From NCBI RefSeq assembly GCF_041734735.1, contig NC_134878.1:1765001-1829000 (forward strand): a stretch of 64,000 bases of DNA. The letters run 5' to 3'. Source of the stretch: Babylonia areolata (taxonomy: Eukaryota > Mollusca > Gastropoda > Neogastropoda > Buccinidae). Under the pieces are notes generated by a model. The model was not told the DNA's origin and searched no databases. It saw only the letters and a program-made list of their open reading frames with translations. Below are positions 41,801 to 53,974 of the stretch, piece by piece. Position numbers and translations under genes: made by a program. The stretch's first letter is position 1; the number at the start of each line of letters is the position of its first letter.

Positions 41801-44800
41801 GAGTGGAAGGTCACTCAGCTGCCCAGAAACATTTGGGGTTTTACATCAGTGTCCATAACATTCACTTCCCCTGAAAATAAAATCACTTTGCTTCTGGGAT
41901 TCTACATCAGTGTCCATAACATTCACTTCCCCTGCAAAGAAAATCACTTTGCTTCTGGGATTCTACATCAATATTCATAATATTCACTTCCCCTGAAAAT
42001 ATAATCACTTTGCCTCTGGGATTCTACATCAGTGTCCATAATATTCACTTCCCCTGAAAATATAATCACTTTGCCTCTGGGATTCTACATCAGTGTCCAT
42101 AATATTCACTTCCCCTGAAAATATAATCACTTTGCCTCTGGGATTCTACATCAGTGTCCATAATATTCACTTCCCCTGAAAATATAATCACTTTGCCTCT
42201 GGGATTCTACATCAGTGTCCATAATATTCACTTCCCCTGAAAATATAATCACTTTGCCTCTGGGATTCTACATCAGTGTCCATAATATTCACTTCCCTGT
42301 TTATCACTTTGCCTCTGGGATTCTACATCAGTGTCCATAATATTCACTTCCCTGTTTATCACTTTGCCTCTGGGATTCTACATCAGTGTCCATAATATTC
42401 ACTTCCCTGTTTATCACTTTGCCTCTGGGATTCTACATCAGTGTCCATAATATTCACTTCCCTGTTTATCACTTTGCCTCTGGGATTCTACATCAGTGTC
42501 CATAATATTCACTTCCCTGTTTATCACTTTGCCTCTGGGATTCTACATCAGTGTCCATAATATTCACTTCCCTGTTTATCACTTTGCCTCTGGGATTCTA
42601 CATCAGTGTCCATAATATTCACTTCCCTGTTTATCACTTTGCCTCTGGGATTCTACATCAGTGTCCATAATATTCACTTCCCTGTTTATCACTTTGCCTC
42701 TAGTCCAGCCAGCTACTGCACAGAGCCATTTGCAGGCTGGCTGTTTTGCCTGCCGTGTGTATCAATACATTGAAATGCCTGTTGATATGAATAAAGGAGG
42801 GGTGATGAAAGTGTTCACTATTGTGTGTTGTCACTGACTGTTGTACAAGTTACTGACTTCTTTTTGCAGAACGTGACAACGTGGTGAGAAACTTCCGGGT
42901 GACGTCGCGCCTCACAAACCTTGTTCGTCTGTCCTGGTCCCCGCCCAAGAAACCTGACGTCAATGTCTACATGGTCAGTGTTGTCTGGAAAACACAGTGC
43001 CAGTGTGTTCTGGTGTATGATTATTTTGACCTTGTTCTTTTGAAGAAAAGGACAAACGTTCAAACTTAGATATGAAATGTGTGAATTTTGGCCATATTTT
43101 AATGGTTAAAATTTTTCATTCTCTCTCTTTTTTTTGTTTTGTTTTTTACAATGTCAATCTTAAAAGTTATTTTTTACTGAATGGTCAGAGAGTTCAATTG
43201 AATAGTTTACTTTTCTCTGATGCCCACAGCATGTGTAACCTAATCATCAGTTTGAACAAATTAATGGGCACTGCATCAGTACTGCTTGACCCTGCAGTAA
43301 ATGTTGGTGATGTTGACTATCAGTTGTTTCCCGTCCACAGCTGAAGTACAGCGGAGTGAAGACCTACAGGGAGAATGGTCAGACCAAGCAGGTGGTCCAT
43401 GAGCCAGAGGAAGTTCGAATCCCGGGCCAGATGACCACATGGACTGTGAAGAACCTGCAGCCCAAGATGAAGTTTGAGTTCAACATCAGTGTCTTCTTCA
43501 AGGACAGCGATACAGGGCCAGCAGTGCGCATCATCACAGAGACCCTCATCAACGGTGAGTTGTGTCAGTTGTGTGCTTCATCACAGAGACCCTCATCAAC
43601 TGTGAGTTGTGTCAGTTGTGTGCTTCATCACAGAGACCCTCATCAACGGTGAGTTGTGTCTGTTGTGTGCTTCATCACAGAGACCTTTATCAACGGTGAG
43701 TTGTCTGTTGTGTGCTTCATCACAGAGACCCTCATCAACGGTGAGTTGTGTCTGTTGTGTGCTTCATCACAGAGACCCTCATCAACGGTGAGTTGTGTCT
43801 GTTGTGTGCTTCATCACAGAGACCCTCATCAACGGTGAGTTGTGTCTGTTGTGTGCTTCATCACAGAGACCCTCATCAACGGTGAGTTGTGTCAGTTGTG
43901 TGCTTCATCACAGAGACCCTCATCAATGGTGAGTTGTCTGTTGTGTGCTTCATCACAGAGACCCTCATCAACGGTGAGTTGTGTCTGTTGTGTGCTTCAT
44001 CACAGAGACCCTCATCAATGGTGAGTTGTGTCTGTTGTGTGCTTCATCGCAGAGACCCTCATCAACGGTGAGTTGTGTGCTTCATCACAGAGACCCTCAT
44101 CAACGGTGAGTTGTGTGCTTCATCATAGAGACCCTCATCAACGGTGAGTTGTGTCAGTTGTGTGGTGAACTGCTAGAGCTTCAGTAGGTAACTTGCGGTC
44201 TGTCATGTAATGAAAATGGAAAGTTTCTGTTCCGTTTTTAAGTATTGGTTTACCAGACAAAAGGAAATTATTTTGTTTCTTTTTTTTTTTCTTCAAGAAG
44301 AAAATGGGTGATTAATTCACTGTGTGTGGAATGTTCCAGCGAAGTCAGTGGTGACAGTACAAGTAAGGTAGTGTGATAGTCAGCTGAGTGTGGTTGAACC
44401 CCTCCACTGGTCATGGTCACTGTGCTGCTGTACTGCCCAGGGCTTCAGGCCAAGGGACATAACTGGATTTCAGACAGCATGAAAGTTCTCATTCTGAAAA
44501 GGGCCATTGCTTATTGTCTTTTATTGCAGTGAGCGAATGTGAAACATAGCCCTTTTTTTCTGAAAGGAAAAAGCAGCATTGAAATCAGCACTGAAATCTG
44601 TAGAAATAGTTTTCACTGGATGAATGGGTATAGCCTGTAACAACTCCATGTGTTGAGCCCGGCCTGTCAACAAAAAACAAGAACACTGGTTTGACATATT
44701 AGTTAGAACTAATTATACATGAACACCACAACTTATCCATTCAGATTCTGAATGCTTCCCAAATAGCTTGAGTTAAGAAGCTGATCAAAACCTAAATACT

Positions 44801-47800
44801 AATAGCCTGAGAAAGTTAGAACAGCATTCAGAATCTTAATGCTTCCATACTGACAACATTTAGTTAAGACAGCCATTCAGATTCTAAATGCTTCCATACT
44901 TCCTTAAGACCATTCTTCCAGAGCACTGACTTGTGAATTGCATTGACTGGCTAGCAGAGGGACTTGGCAAGGTGTCTTATTACTGAGCTAGCTGTGAAAT
45001 TTGGCCAAACATACCAAACCAAGAGGTGAAGTTTGGCTTTACACATATAGTGCATGACACCAAACAGGGAGTGTAACACAAACTCCTGACATGTACAGTC
45101 ATGACACCAAACAGGGAGTATAACACAAACTCCTGACATGTACAGTACATGACACCAAACAGGGAGTATAACACAAACTCCTGACATGTACAGTACATGA
45201 CACCAAACAGGGAGTATAACACAAACTCCTGACATGTACAGTACATGACACCAAACAGGGAGTGTAACACAAACTCCTGACATGTACAGTCATGACACCA
45301 AACAGGGAGTATAACACAAACTCCTGACATGTACAGTACATGACACCAAACAGGGAGTATAACACAAACTCCTGACATGTACAGTACATGACACCAAACA
45401 GGGAGTATAACACAAACTCCTGACATGTACAGTACATGACACCAAACAGGGAGTATAACACACTCCTGACATGTACAGTACATGACACCAAACAGGGAGT
45501 ATAACACAAACTCCTGACATGTACAGTACATGTCACCAAACAGTATAACACAAACTCCTGACATGTACAGTGCATGACACCAAACAGGGAGTATAACACA
45601 AACTCCTGGTTTCAGCACCTCCGTATGTGGCGCCCCCAGCCGTGGAGGCAATCCAGGGAGGAGGCGTGGTGGTACGTCTGCAGAGAGCCTCGGAAAAGAA
45701 CGGTCCCATCAGCCACTATCACATCGTGGTCGTACCCACCAAGTCTGGGCCGCCAGGCAAAATGCCCGCTGACTACACTTTGGAGGAGGTGAGTGTGGAA
45801 AAACCTGGGGTATTCTGGGGTTTTCTTTGATACCCTGATCTGCACATGACTTAACACACTGAAACAGAAATGACACTAGTTGATGTTAATGAATGTGAAT
45901 GTTATTGAATATGGTAAAGGACATATGAGAACCACCAGTTGATGTTAATGAATGTGAATGTTATTGAATATGGTGAAAGGCTTGGCATGAGAATCATACC
46001 ACTACCAGAGTCTGCACCAGTGGGTTACAGTATATAATTTAGATTAAAAGATTTTTTTGATTAAATTTCCTATATCACTAACTCATAGTTTCCAAGTTAC
46101 ATATAGTTATTTAAATATTGGATATTTCCAAGCCATGGGTTTTTCGTAATAGACAAATAGATAGTTCAGTAGTAAGGTGAATCTTTTCATGCAGTTATTT
46201 AAACACTGTACTTTGTTTTAAGTGTCAGTGATGATATATTTTGCTTCAGTATCTGATAACAACAACAACAAAAAACCCAACAAATTATGTAAAATAACTG
46301 CAGATATTCCAGTTCGGATAACTGGGTTTTACACTTCAGTTGGTTACAGAGAAAAGATACAGAACATTGGATGTTATGTCTTATGTTTCCATAAAATATC
46401 TGTAAGAGTTAGGGTGTAACCTCTTAGTGTGGCTTTGCACCAGTAACAAAAACAAAACCAGTGATTACAATCCGCTGTCCAAAGAGGGAGTGATTTTCTC
46501 AAGTGAAATGTTAGCTGCAGAAGATTTGATTCCCACACGTATTGTTGACGTCAGCCTGGGCACTGTGGGTGTTACATAGGCCTGTTTTCCTTTTTTCTTT
46601 TTTTTTATAACTTTTTTGTTTTTTGCAAAGACATGTATACAGTAAACAGTATAAACAAACAGTGACATCCAATGAGCATTAAAAGAAAAAGTACAGATAG
46701 AAAGATAATAATGATAATAATAATATAGTATTTTTAAAGAAAGAAAAAAAACAACTGAATAACTAACTACTTGACCCTTCATTCAATCAGTCAGTGTTGA
46801 CAATAGTGATAGTAGTGGTGGCAGTGATAAATTCAGTGACTACTACACTTGTAAAAGCAGTAAAATGAAAAATGATAACAACAATAATAAGATAATAAGG
46901 AAACCACTTATAATGTAGCAGTAGCATCAGTTACTGGACGTGCTCTGATCCCCAGCTGGTGAACGAGGGAGCAGGAGTGGACCAGCCGGCCTCCCACCCC
47001 TACATCGCGGCCCGCTTCGAGGCCCACGCCCTTCCTCCCCAGTTCCAGCTGGGCAACGGTCAGGAGTATGGCGCCTTCTACAACCGTCCCCTGGACATGG
47101 ACGACTCGTACTTTGTCTTCCTCAGGGCCTACTCTGTGGATCCTGTAAGTGCCTGATGCTTCTGCTGCTGCAGGTTTTCTGACCCTACTGTTGGTACTTT
47201 TAGCTTGAATAATGGCTTATTTGAACTTGTATATTATTTCAGGTTTTATTCAGTGTCAAAAAGAAAGGGAAAAGAAGGAAGAAAACCAGCAGTGATACTA
47301 CATGAGAAAATTGTGCTACTTCAGATTTGCCCATGAAAGATCCTGTAGTCCATGTTCTGTGGGTTCATGGAAATACCCCCTGAAAGCAATGGGGTGCTGT
47401 GATTAACACTGCTCTGTAAATGTTCTTTCATGTTAAAGCTCGCTTGTTTCTATGAGTGAATGTGCGAGTTGCAGCCTGTGAACATAGAAAAAAGATAGAG
47501 AGAAAAATTAACAGTATGGAAGTAAGAAGGAATAAAACATAGAGAAATTAACAGTGTTATTAGTAAGGAGGAAAAAAAATGAACAGTGTGGAAATAAAGA
47601 GGAAAGATTATAGCATGTGGAGTACACAGTACACTCCGATTCTGAACGGCTGACAGGGGTAAGAAAGTGAAGGATTTCAGTCAGGTGTTGTGACGTTTTC
47701 AGAGACTGTACACGTCCAGCCGCTACTCGGAGGAGATCAACCTGCCCAGTCGCATCGACCGGCACCGGACCGACTCCCCCATCAAGCCCAGAGTGACCAT

Positions 47801-50800
47801 GCACCCGTCCCGCAAACCTCCCCCCAGTGGGGGCTCAGCGGCCAAGACTCTGGACGACAAGGACATGCTGCTGACCATCGTGGCTCCCACCTGCAGTGGC
47901 GCCCTCTTCATCATCTGCATCTGTGCCGTGATCACGTACTGCATGATGAGGCGTAAGAGCAAGTCAAAGAGCGTGATGATGGAGCCAGAGTCCAAGGCGC
48001 TGATGGTGGACGTTCCCCCGTACCTGGTGGACCCTGTGGAGATGAGGAGGCAGCACTACCAGACCCCTGGTCAGTCGCCTTTCTCTTCTTTTTTTTTCTT
48101 ATTGCTGCTCATAGTTCAGTGCTAAGGCCATAATAAGGACAAAGCTTCTACAAATAATTTTGTTCATGAAATCGAGGACATATATGTAAAGTCTATACAT
48201 AAACCAATTAATGATAAGAGTTTTTTTCCTATATAGTTTTGACAGCAACAGCTGAAAAATATTTCCACCATTCAACCATTGAGAAATTTTGGTGATGTAT
48301 CAGCAATTTATAACACGTGTAGTAGACTTGACACATTTTCTAGTTGGTGAACATAACAACATAAAATGAATGACTATCTGTCAAAAGTCAAAACATAAAG
48401 CATCCCAAAATGACATCATTCATTTTATATGACAACAGACTCCAGTATGCTAGGATTAAGTGGGTTTTTTTTTTTAAGATGTGAAAACAAAGTAAAGATG
48501 ACTGAAAATATGACTCCCAGTGTGTCCTGTTGCAGCAATGATAAGTCACCCACCCATCCCCATCGAGCGACTGGGGGAGCACATAGAGATGCTGAAGGCG
48601 GCAGACAACCTCAAGTTCTCCCAGGAGTACGAGTCCATCGAGCCAGGCCAACAGTTCACCTGGGACAACTCCAACCTAGAGGTGAACAAGCCCAAGAACC
48701 GCTACGCCAACGTCATCGCCTACGACCACTCCCGGGTCATCCTGCAGCCCATTGATGGTGTGCCGGGCAGCGACTACATCAACTCCAACTACATGGATGG
48801 CTACCGCAAGCAGAACGCTTACATTGCTACTCAGGTGTGTGTTATGCCTTGTTGAAACAGGTGTTGATACAGGTGTGTGTGTTATGCCTTGTTGAAACGG
48901 GTGTTGATACAGGTGTGTGTTATGCCTTGTTGAAACAGGTGTTGATTGGTTATACAAGTGTGTGTTATACCTTGTTGAAACAGGTGTTGATTGGTTATAC
49001 AAGTGTGTGTTATACCTTGTTGAAACAGGTGTTGATTGGTTATACAAGTGTGTGTTATGCCTTGTTGAAACAGGTGTTGATTGGTTATACAAGTGTGTGT
49101 TATACCTTGTTGAAACAGGTGTTGATTGGTCATACAGGTGTGTGTGTTATACCTTGTTGAAACAGATGTTGATTGGTCATACAGGTGTGTGTGTTATACC
49201 TTGTTGAAACAGGTGTTGATTGGTCATACAGGTGTGTGTGTTATACCTTGTTGAAACAGGTGTTGATTGGTCATACAGGTGTGTGTGTTATACCTTGTTG
49301 AAACAGGTGTTGATTGGTCATACAGGTGTGTGTGTTATACCTTGTTGAAACAGGTGTTGATTGGTCATACAGGTGTGTGTGTTATACCTTGTTGAAACAG
49401 GTGTTGATTGGTCATACAGGTGTGTGTGATATACCTTGTTGAAACAGGTGTTGATTGGTCATACAGGTGTGTGTGTTATACCTTGTTGAAACAGGTGTTG
49501 ATTGGTCATACAGGTGTGTGTGTTATACCTTGTTGAAACAGGTGTTGATTGGTTGTCGTGGTGTGTGCAGGGTCCATTGCCAGAGACGTTTGGAGACTTC
49601 TGGCGCATGGTATGGGAACAGCGCAGTGCCACTGTGGTGATGATGACCAAGCTGGAGGAAAGATCCCGGGTATGTGTCATCCAGTGGACAGGTGGGGGGG
49701 GGGGGGTACAGTGATCAGTGGGTGGACAGATGGGGGGGGGGTACATTGATCAGTGGACATGTAAAATATGTGTCATCACTGGGGGACAGGCTGGGGTGGG
49801 GGAGTACAGTGATCAGGGGACATGTAAAATATCTGTCATCACTGGGGGACAGGTAATCAGGGGACATGTAAAATATGTGTCATCACTGGGGGACAGGTGA
49901 TCAGGGGACATGTAAAATATGTGTCATCACTGGGGGACAGGTGGGGGGGGAGGGTACAGTGATCAGTGGACATGTAAAATATGTGTCATCACTGGGGGAC
50001 AGGTGATCAGGGGACATGTAAAATATGTGTCATCACTGGGGGACAGGTGATCAGGGGACATGTAAAATATGTGTCATCACTGGGGGACAGGTGGGGGGAG
50101 GGGGGTACAGTGATCAGGGGACATGTAAAATATGTGTCATCACTGGGGGACAGGTGGGGGGAGGGGGGTACAGTGATCAGGGGACATGTAAAATATGTGT
50201 CATCACTGGGGGACAGGTGGGGGGAGGGGGGTACAGTGATCAGGGGACATGTAAAATATGTGTCATCACTGGGGGACAGGTGATCAGTGGACATGTAAAA
50301 TATGTGTCATCACTGGGGGACAGGTGGGGAGGGGTACAGTGATCAGTGGACATGTAAAATATGTGTCATCACTGGGGGACAGGTGATCAGGGGACATGTA
50401 AAATATGTGTCATCACTGGGGGACAGGTGGGGGGGGGTACAGACATTGATCAGAGGTCATGTGAATGGGCAGTCCATTGTTCAGCCTATAAATGCCCTCT
50501 TTTGGTCTTTCGTTGTTTTTTTTTAAAGAAAAAGACAGAAAAGTACATTATGCATCCATACTTATGCAAATTTTTGAGTGCTAATCATATCAGTGATGCG
50601 TCCAAATTTTGAGTTAGTTATTTAGAAAAGAGACTTGACTGCATAGTCAGTGTGTTTCTGTGTGAAATAAAGAGATCCATTAGAGCAGTGACAATGATTG
50701 ATAGTTCATAAAGCATATAGGAGATCAGTTTTTGTTCTTTTCTAATATTTTAGTTGAGTGAGAAATATAATCCTACATAATTTTGGTTGAATATGTATGT

Positions 50801-51374
50801 GTATCTGTTAAGTGTGTAAAAAGAAACAATGGTGACTTAATAAAAGTTATGATGGTTTGTTCAGAAGAAGAGTAACCACAGTTCCTATTTTTCTCAGGTG
50901 TGTGTGTGTTGACTGTATGGAGAAAGTGTGTAGATGAGTGGAAGACTGACGCATGTCATGACGGTGTGTCCAGATCAAGTGTGACCAGTACTGGCCGTCC
51001 AGGGGTGCAGAGACGTACGGCTTGATGCACGTGCAGCTGATGGACGTCACAGAGCTGGCCACTTACACCATCCGCACCTTCCACCTGTCCAGGGTCAGTG
51101 TACTTCAGGCTGCATAGAGATCACACTGCTGGACAGCCTGCCTCTCTGTCACTCTCTCTCTTTCTGCCTCTCTCTCCTTCTGTGTGTGTGGGTGTGTATC
51201 TCTCTCTCTCTGTGTCTCTCTCCCCTCTGTGTGTGTGTGTGTGTGTCTCTGTCTGTGTCTGTCTTTGTTCCTCTGTGTGTGTGAGTATCTCTCTCTCTGT
51301 GTCTCTCTTCCCTCTTTGTGTGTGTGTGTGTGTGTGTGTCTGTCTTTCTCTCTCTCCATGTCTGTCTTTGTTCC

Positions 51375-51410
<36 letters not shown>

Positions 51411-53928
51411 TGTCTCCCTCTCTCTCTCTGTCTCTCTTGTTCTGCCCTTTTCACTGGATTTCCCTTTCTATATAATGCCTAGCATCCAAGTTAAATGAAT
51501 CAGTGACACTACACAGAAACCAGAGTGAAGAATGACATGAGAAAAGAAAAAGAAGTTGAAAAGTAAGTGTGCTGCCCTATGAGTGCAGTGAAGGAAAGGA
51601 GTGGTGTGTGTCCACAGTACGGATGTCCTGAGAAGCGTGAGGTGCGACAGTACCAGTTCACGGCCTGGCCTGACCACGGAGTGCCCGACCACCCCACCCC
51701 CCTCCTCATGTTCATGCGCCGCGTCAAGGTCAGCAACCCCCCGGATGCCGGACCCATGATTGTGCACTGCAGGTGAGGCATCGCTGGGGGTGTGGGTGGG
51801 GGTGTGGGAGGTGGGGGTGTGGGAGGAGGGGGGCAGAGTGAGGTGGGGGTGTGGGAGGGGGGGGGGGGACAGAGTGTGGGTAGGGGTGTGGGGGGGGGCC
51901 AGAGTGTGAGGTGGGGGTTTGGGGGGGGGGGGCAGAGTGTGGGTGGGGGTGTGGGAGGGGGGGGGCAGAGTGGGGGTGTGGGGGGGGGGGGGCAGAGTGT
52001 GGGTGGGGGTGTGGGAGGGGGCAGAGTGTGGGTGGGGGGGCGGAGTGTGGGTGGGGGTGTGGGAGGGGGCAGAGTGTGGGTGGGGGTGTGGGGGGGGGGC
52101 AGAGTGTGTGGGGGGGGGGGGGCAGAGTGTGGGTGGGGGTGTGGGGGGGGCAGAGTGGGGGTGTGGGAGGGGGCAGAGTGTGGGTGGGGGTGTGGGGGGG
52201 GCAGAGTGTGGGTGGGGGTGTGGGGAGGGGCAGAGTGTGGGTGTGGGAGGGGGGGCAGAGTGTGAGGTGGGGGTGTGGGAGGGGGGCCAGAGTGTGGGTG
52301 GGGGTGTGGGAGGGGGGGCAGAGTGTGAGGTGGGGGTGTGGGAGGGGGGCCAGAGTGTGGGTGGGGGTGTGGGAGGGGGGCAGAGTGTGGGTGGGGGTGT
52401 GGGAGGGGGGCAGAGTGTGGGTGTGGGAGGGGGGGCAGAGTGTGAGGTGGGGGTGTGGGAGGGGGGCCAGAGTGTGGGTGGGGGTGTGGGAGGGGGGGCA
52501 GAGTGTGAGGTGGGGGTGTGGGAGGGGGGGCAGAGTGTGGGTGTGGGAGGGGGGGCAGAGTGTGGGTGGGGGTGTGGGAGGGAGAGGGGGATGGGGAGGG
52601 CATTTTGATGCCTCCTTAATGTTCTTCCAAAATGAAGAGAGAATGTGGAATTGCTTTGTGTGGTTCTGTGAGGGAGTAGGATTTCAGCATTTGCAGGATG
52701 TCAGGTCTGATTGCTCAGTGCTTGTTGGTCACAACAACAAAAATTGTTATAGAAAATACTTTGATGGATGATAAAAGCTGTCCTAGTTCAGGCTGGAGAG
52801 GAGATGGTGCAAAGCATATTCTCTTGGTGCCTCGTGTCAGGCATCTCATGAAGCCAAATGGGTGGGACATTCTGTGATCACGTTAAAATCCACTTACAAG
52901 TGGGCTTGGTTCCTCTTGGTTCCAGCCTGTTCAGATACTGGTTATGGTTCAAACAGTGTTAGACCCCAACCTTCTTGGTCTTTCTTCTTCGTTCATGGGC
53001 TGCAACTCCCACATTCACTCGTATGTACACATGTGGGCTTTTACGTGCATGACCGTTTTTACCCCACCATGTACGCAGCCATACTCTGTTTACGAGGGTG
53101 TGCATGCTTGGTATAATTGTTCTCGTTACAATAATCCACCGATCGTTGACATGGATTACAGGATCTTTATTATGCGTATTTGATCTTCTTGCGTATACAC
53201 AGGAAGTGAGTTCAGGCACAAGCAGGTCTGCACATATGTTGACCTGGGAGATTGAAAAAATCTCCACCCTTTACCCACCAGGCACAGTTACAAAGATTCG
53301 AACCTGGGACCCTCAGATTGAAAGTCCAATGCTTTAACCACTTGGGTTTTTCACTGGTCATGTTATGGTTCAAACAGCATTAGACCCCAACCCTCTTGGA
53401 CCAATATATGAACAATCCACCCCCCACCCCACCCCCTGTTGTGCAGTGCGGGAGTGGGGCGCACGGGAGCCTTCATTGTGATCGACGCCATGCTGGAGCG
53501 CATCAAGCACGAGAAGACGGTGGACATCTACGGGCACGTGACATGCCTGCGTGCCCAGCGGAACTACATGGTGCAGACGGAGGACCAGTACATCTTCATC
53601 CACGATGCCCTGCTGGAGGCGGTGCAGTGTGGCAACACTGAGGTCCCCGCCCGCAACCTGGCCAACCACATCCAGAAGCTGAACCAGCCGGAGCCCGGAG
53701 ACACTGTCACCGCCATGGAGCTGGAGTTCAAGGTACTGTCAGCAGGGTCACAGGCACTGTGTTGTCGCAGCAAGACAAAGTCAGTGTGCTGAAGTCTGTC
53801 ATATGTACAGACCACCAGCATGATTGTACAATTTGGAATACATTGATATAACAAAAACACATGCAGCCGAGTTACAGCAAACCAGGCCTGATAAAACATC
53901 ATCTTTCCACGATACAGCACACACACAC

Positions 53929-53974
<46 letters not shown>

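Noticed and set aside
51509-52603. 364-residue Pro/His-rich minus-strand frame resembling a proline-rich protein
   Set aside because: Complement of the G-rich minisatellite; its end overlaps a real Lar exon on the opposite strand.
53290-53350. tRNA-like sequence with A and B boxes on the minus strand, taken as a tRNA gene
   Set aside because: It is the head of a SINE with body, tail and target-site duplications; no complete cloverleaf.
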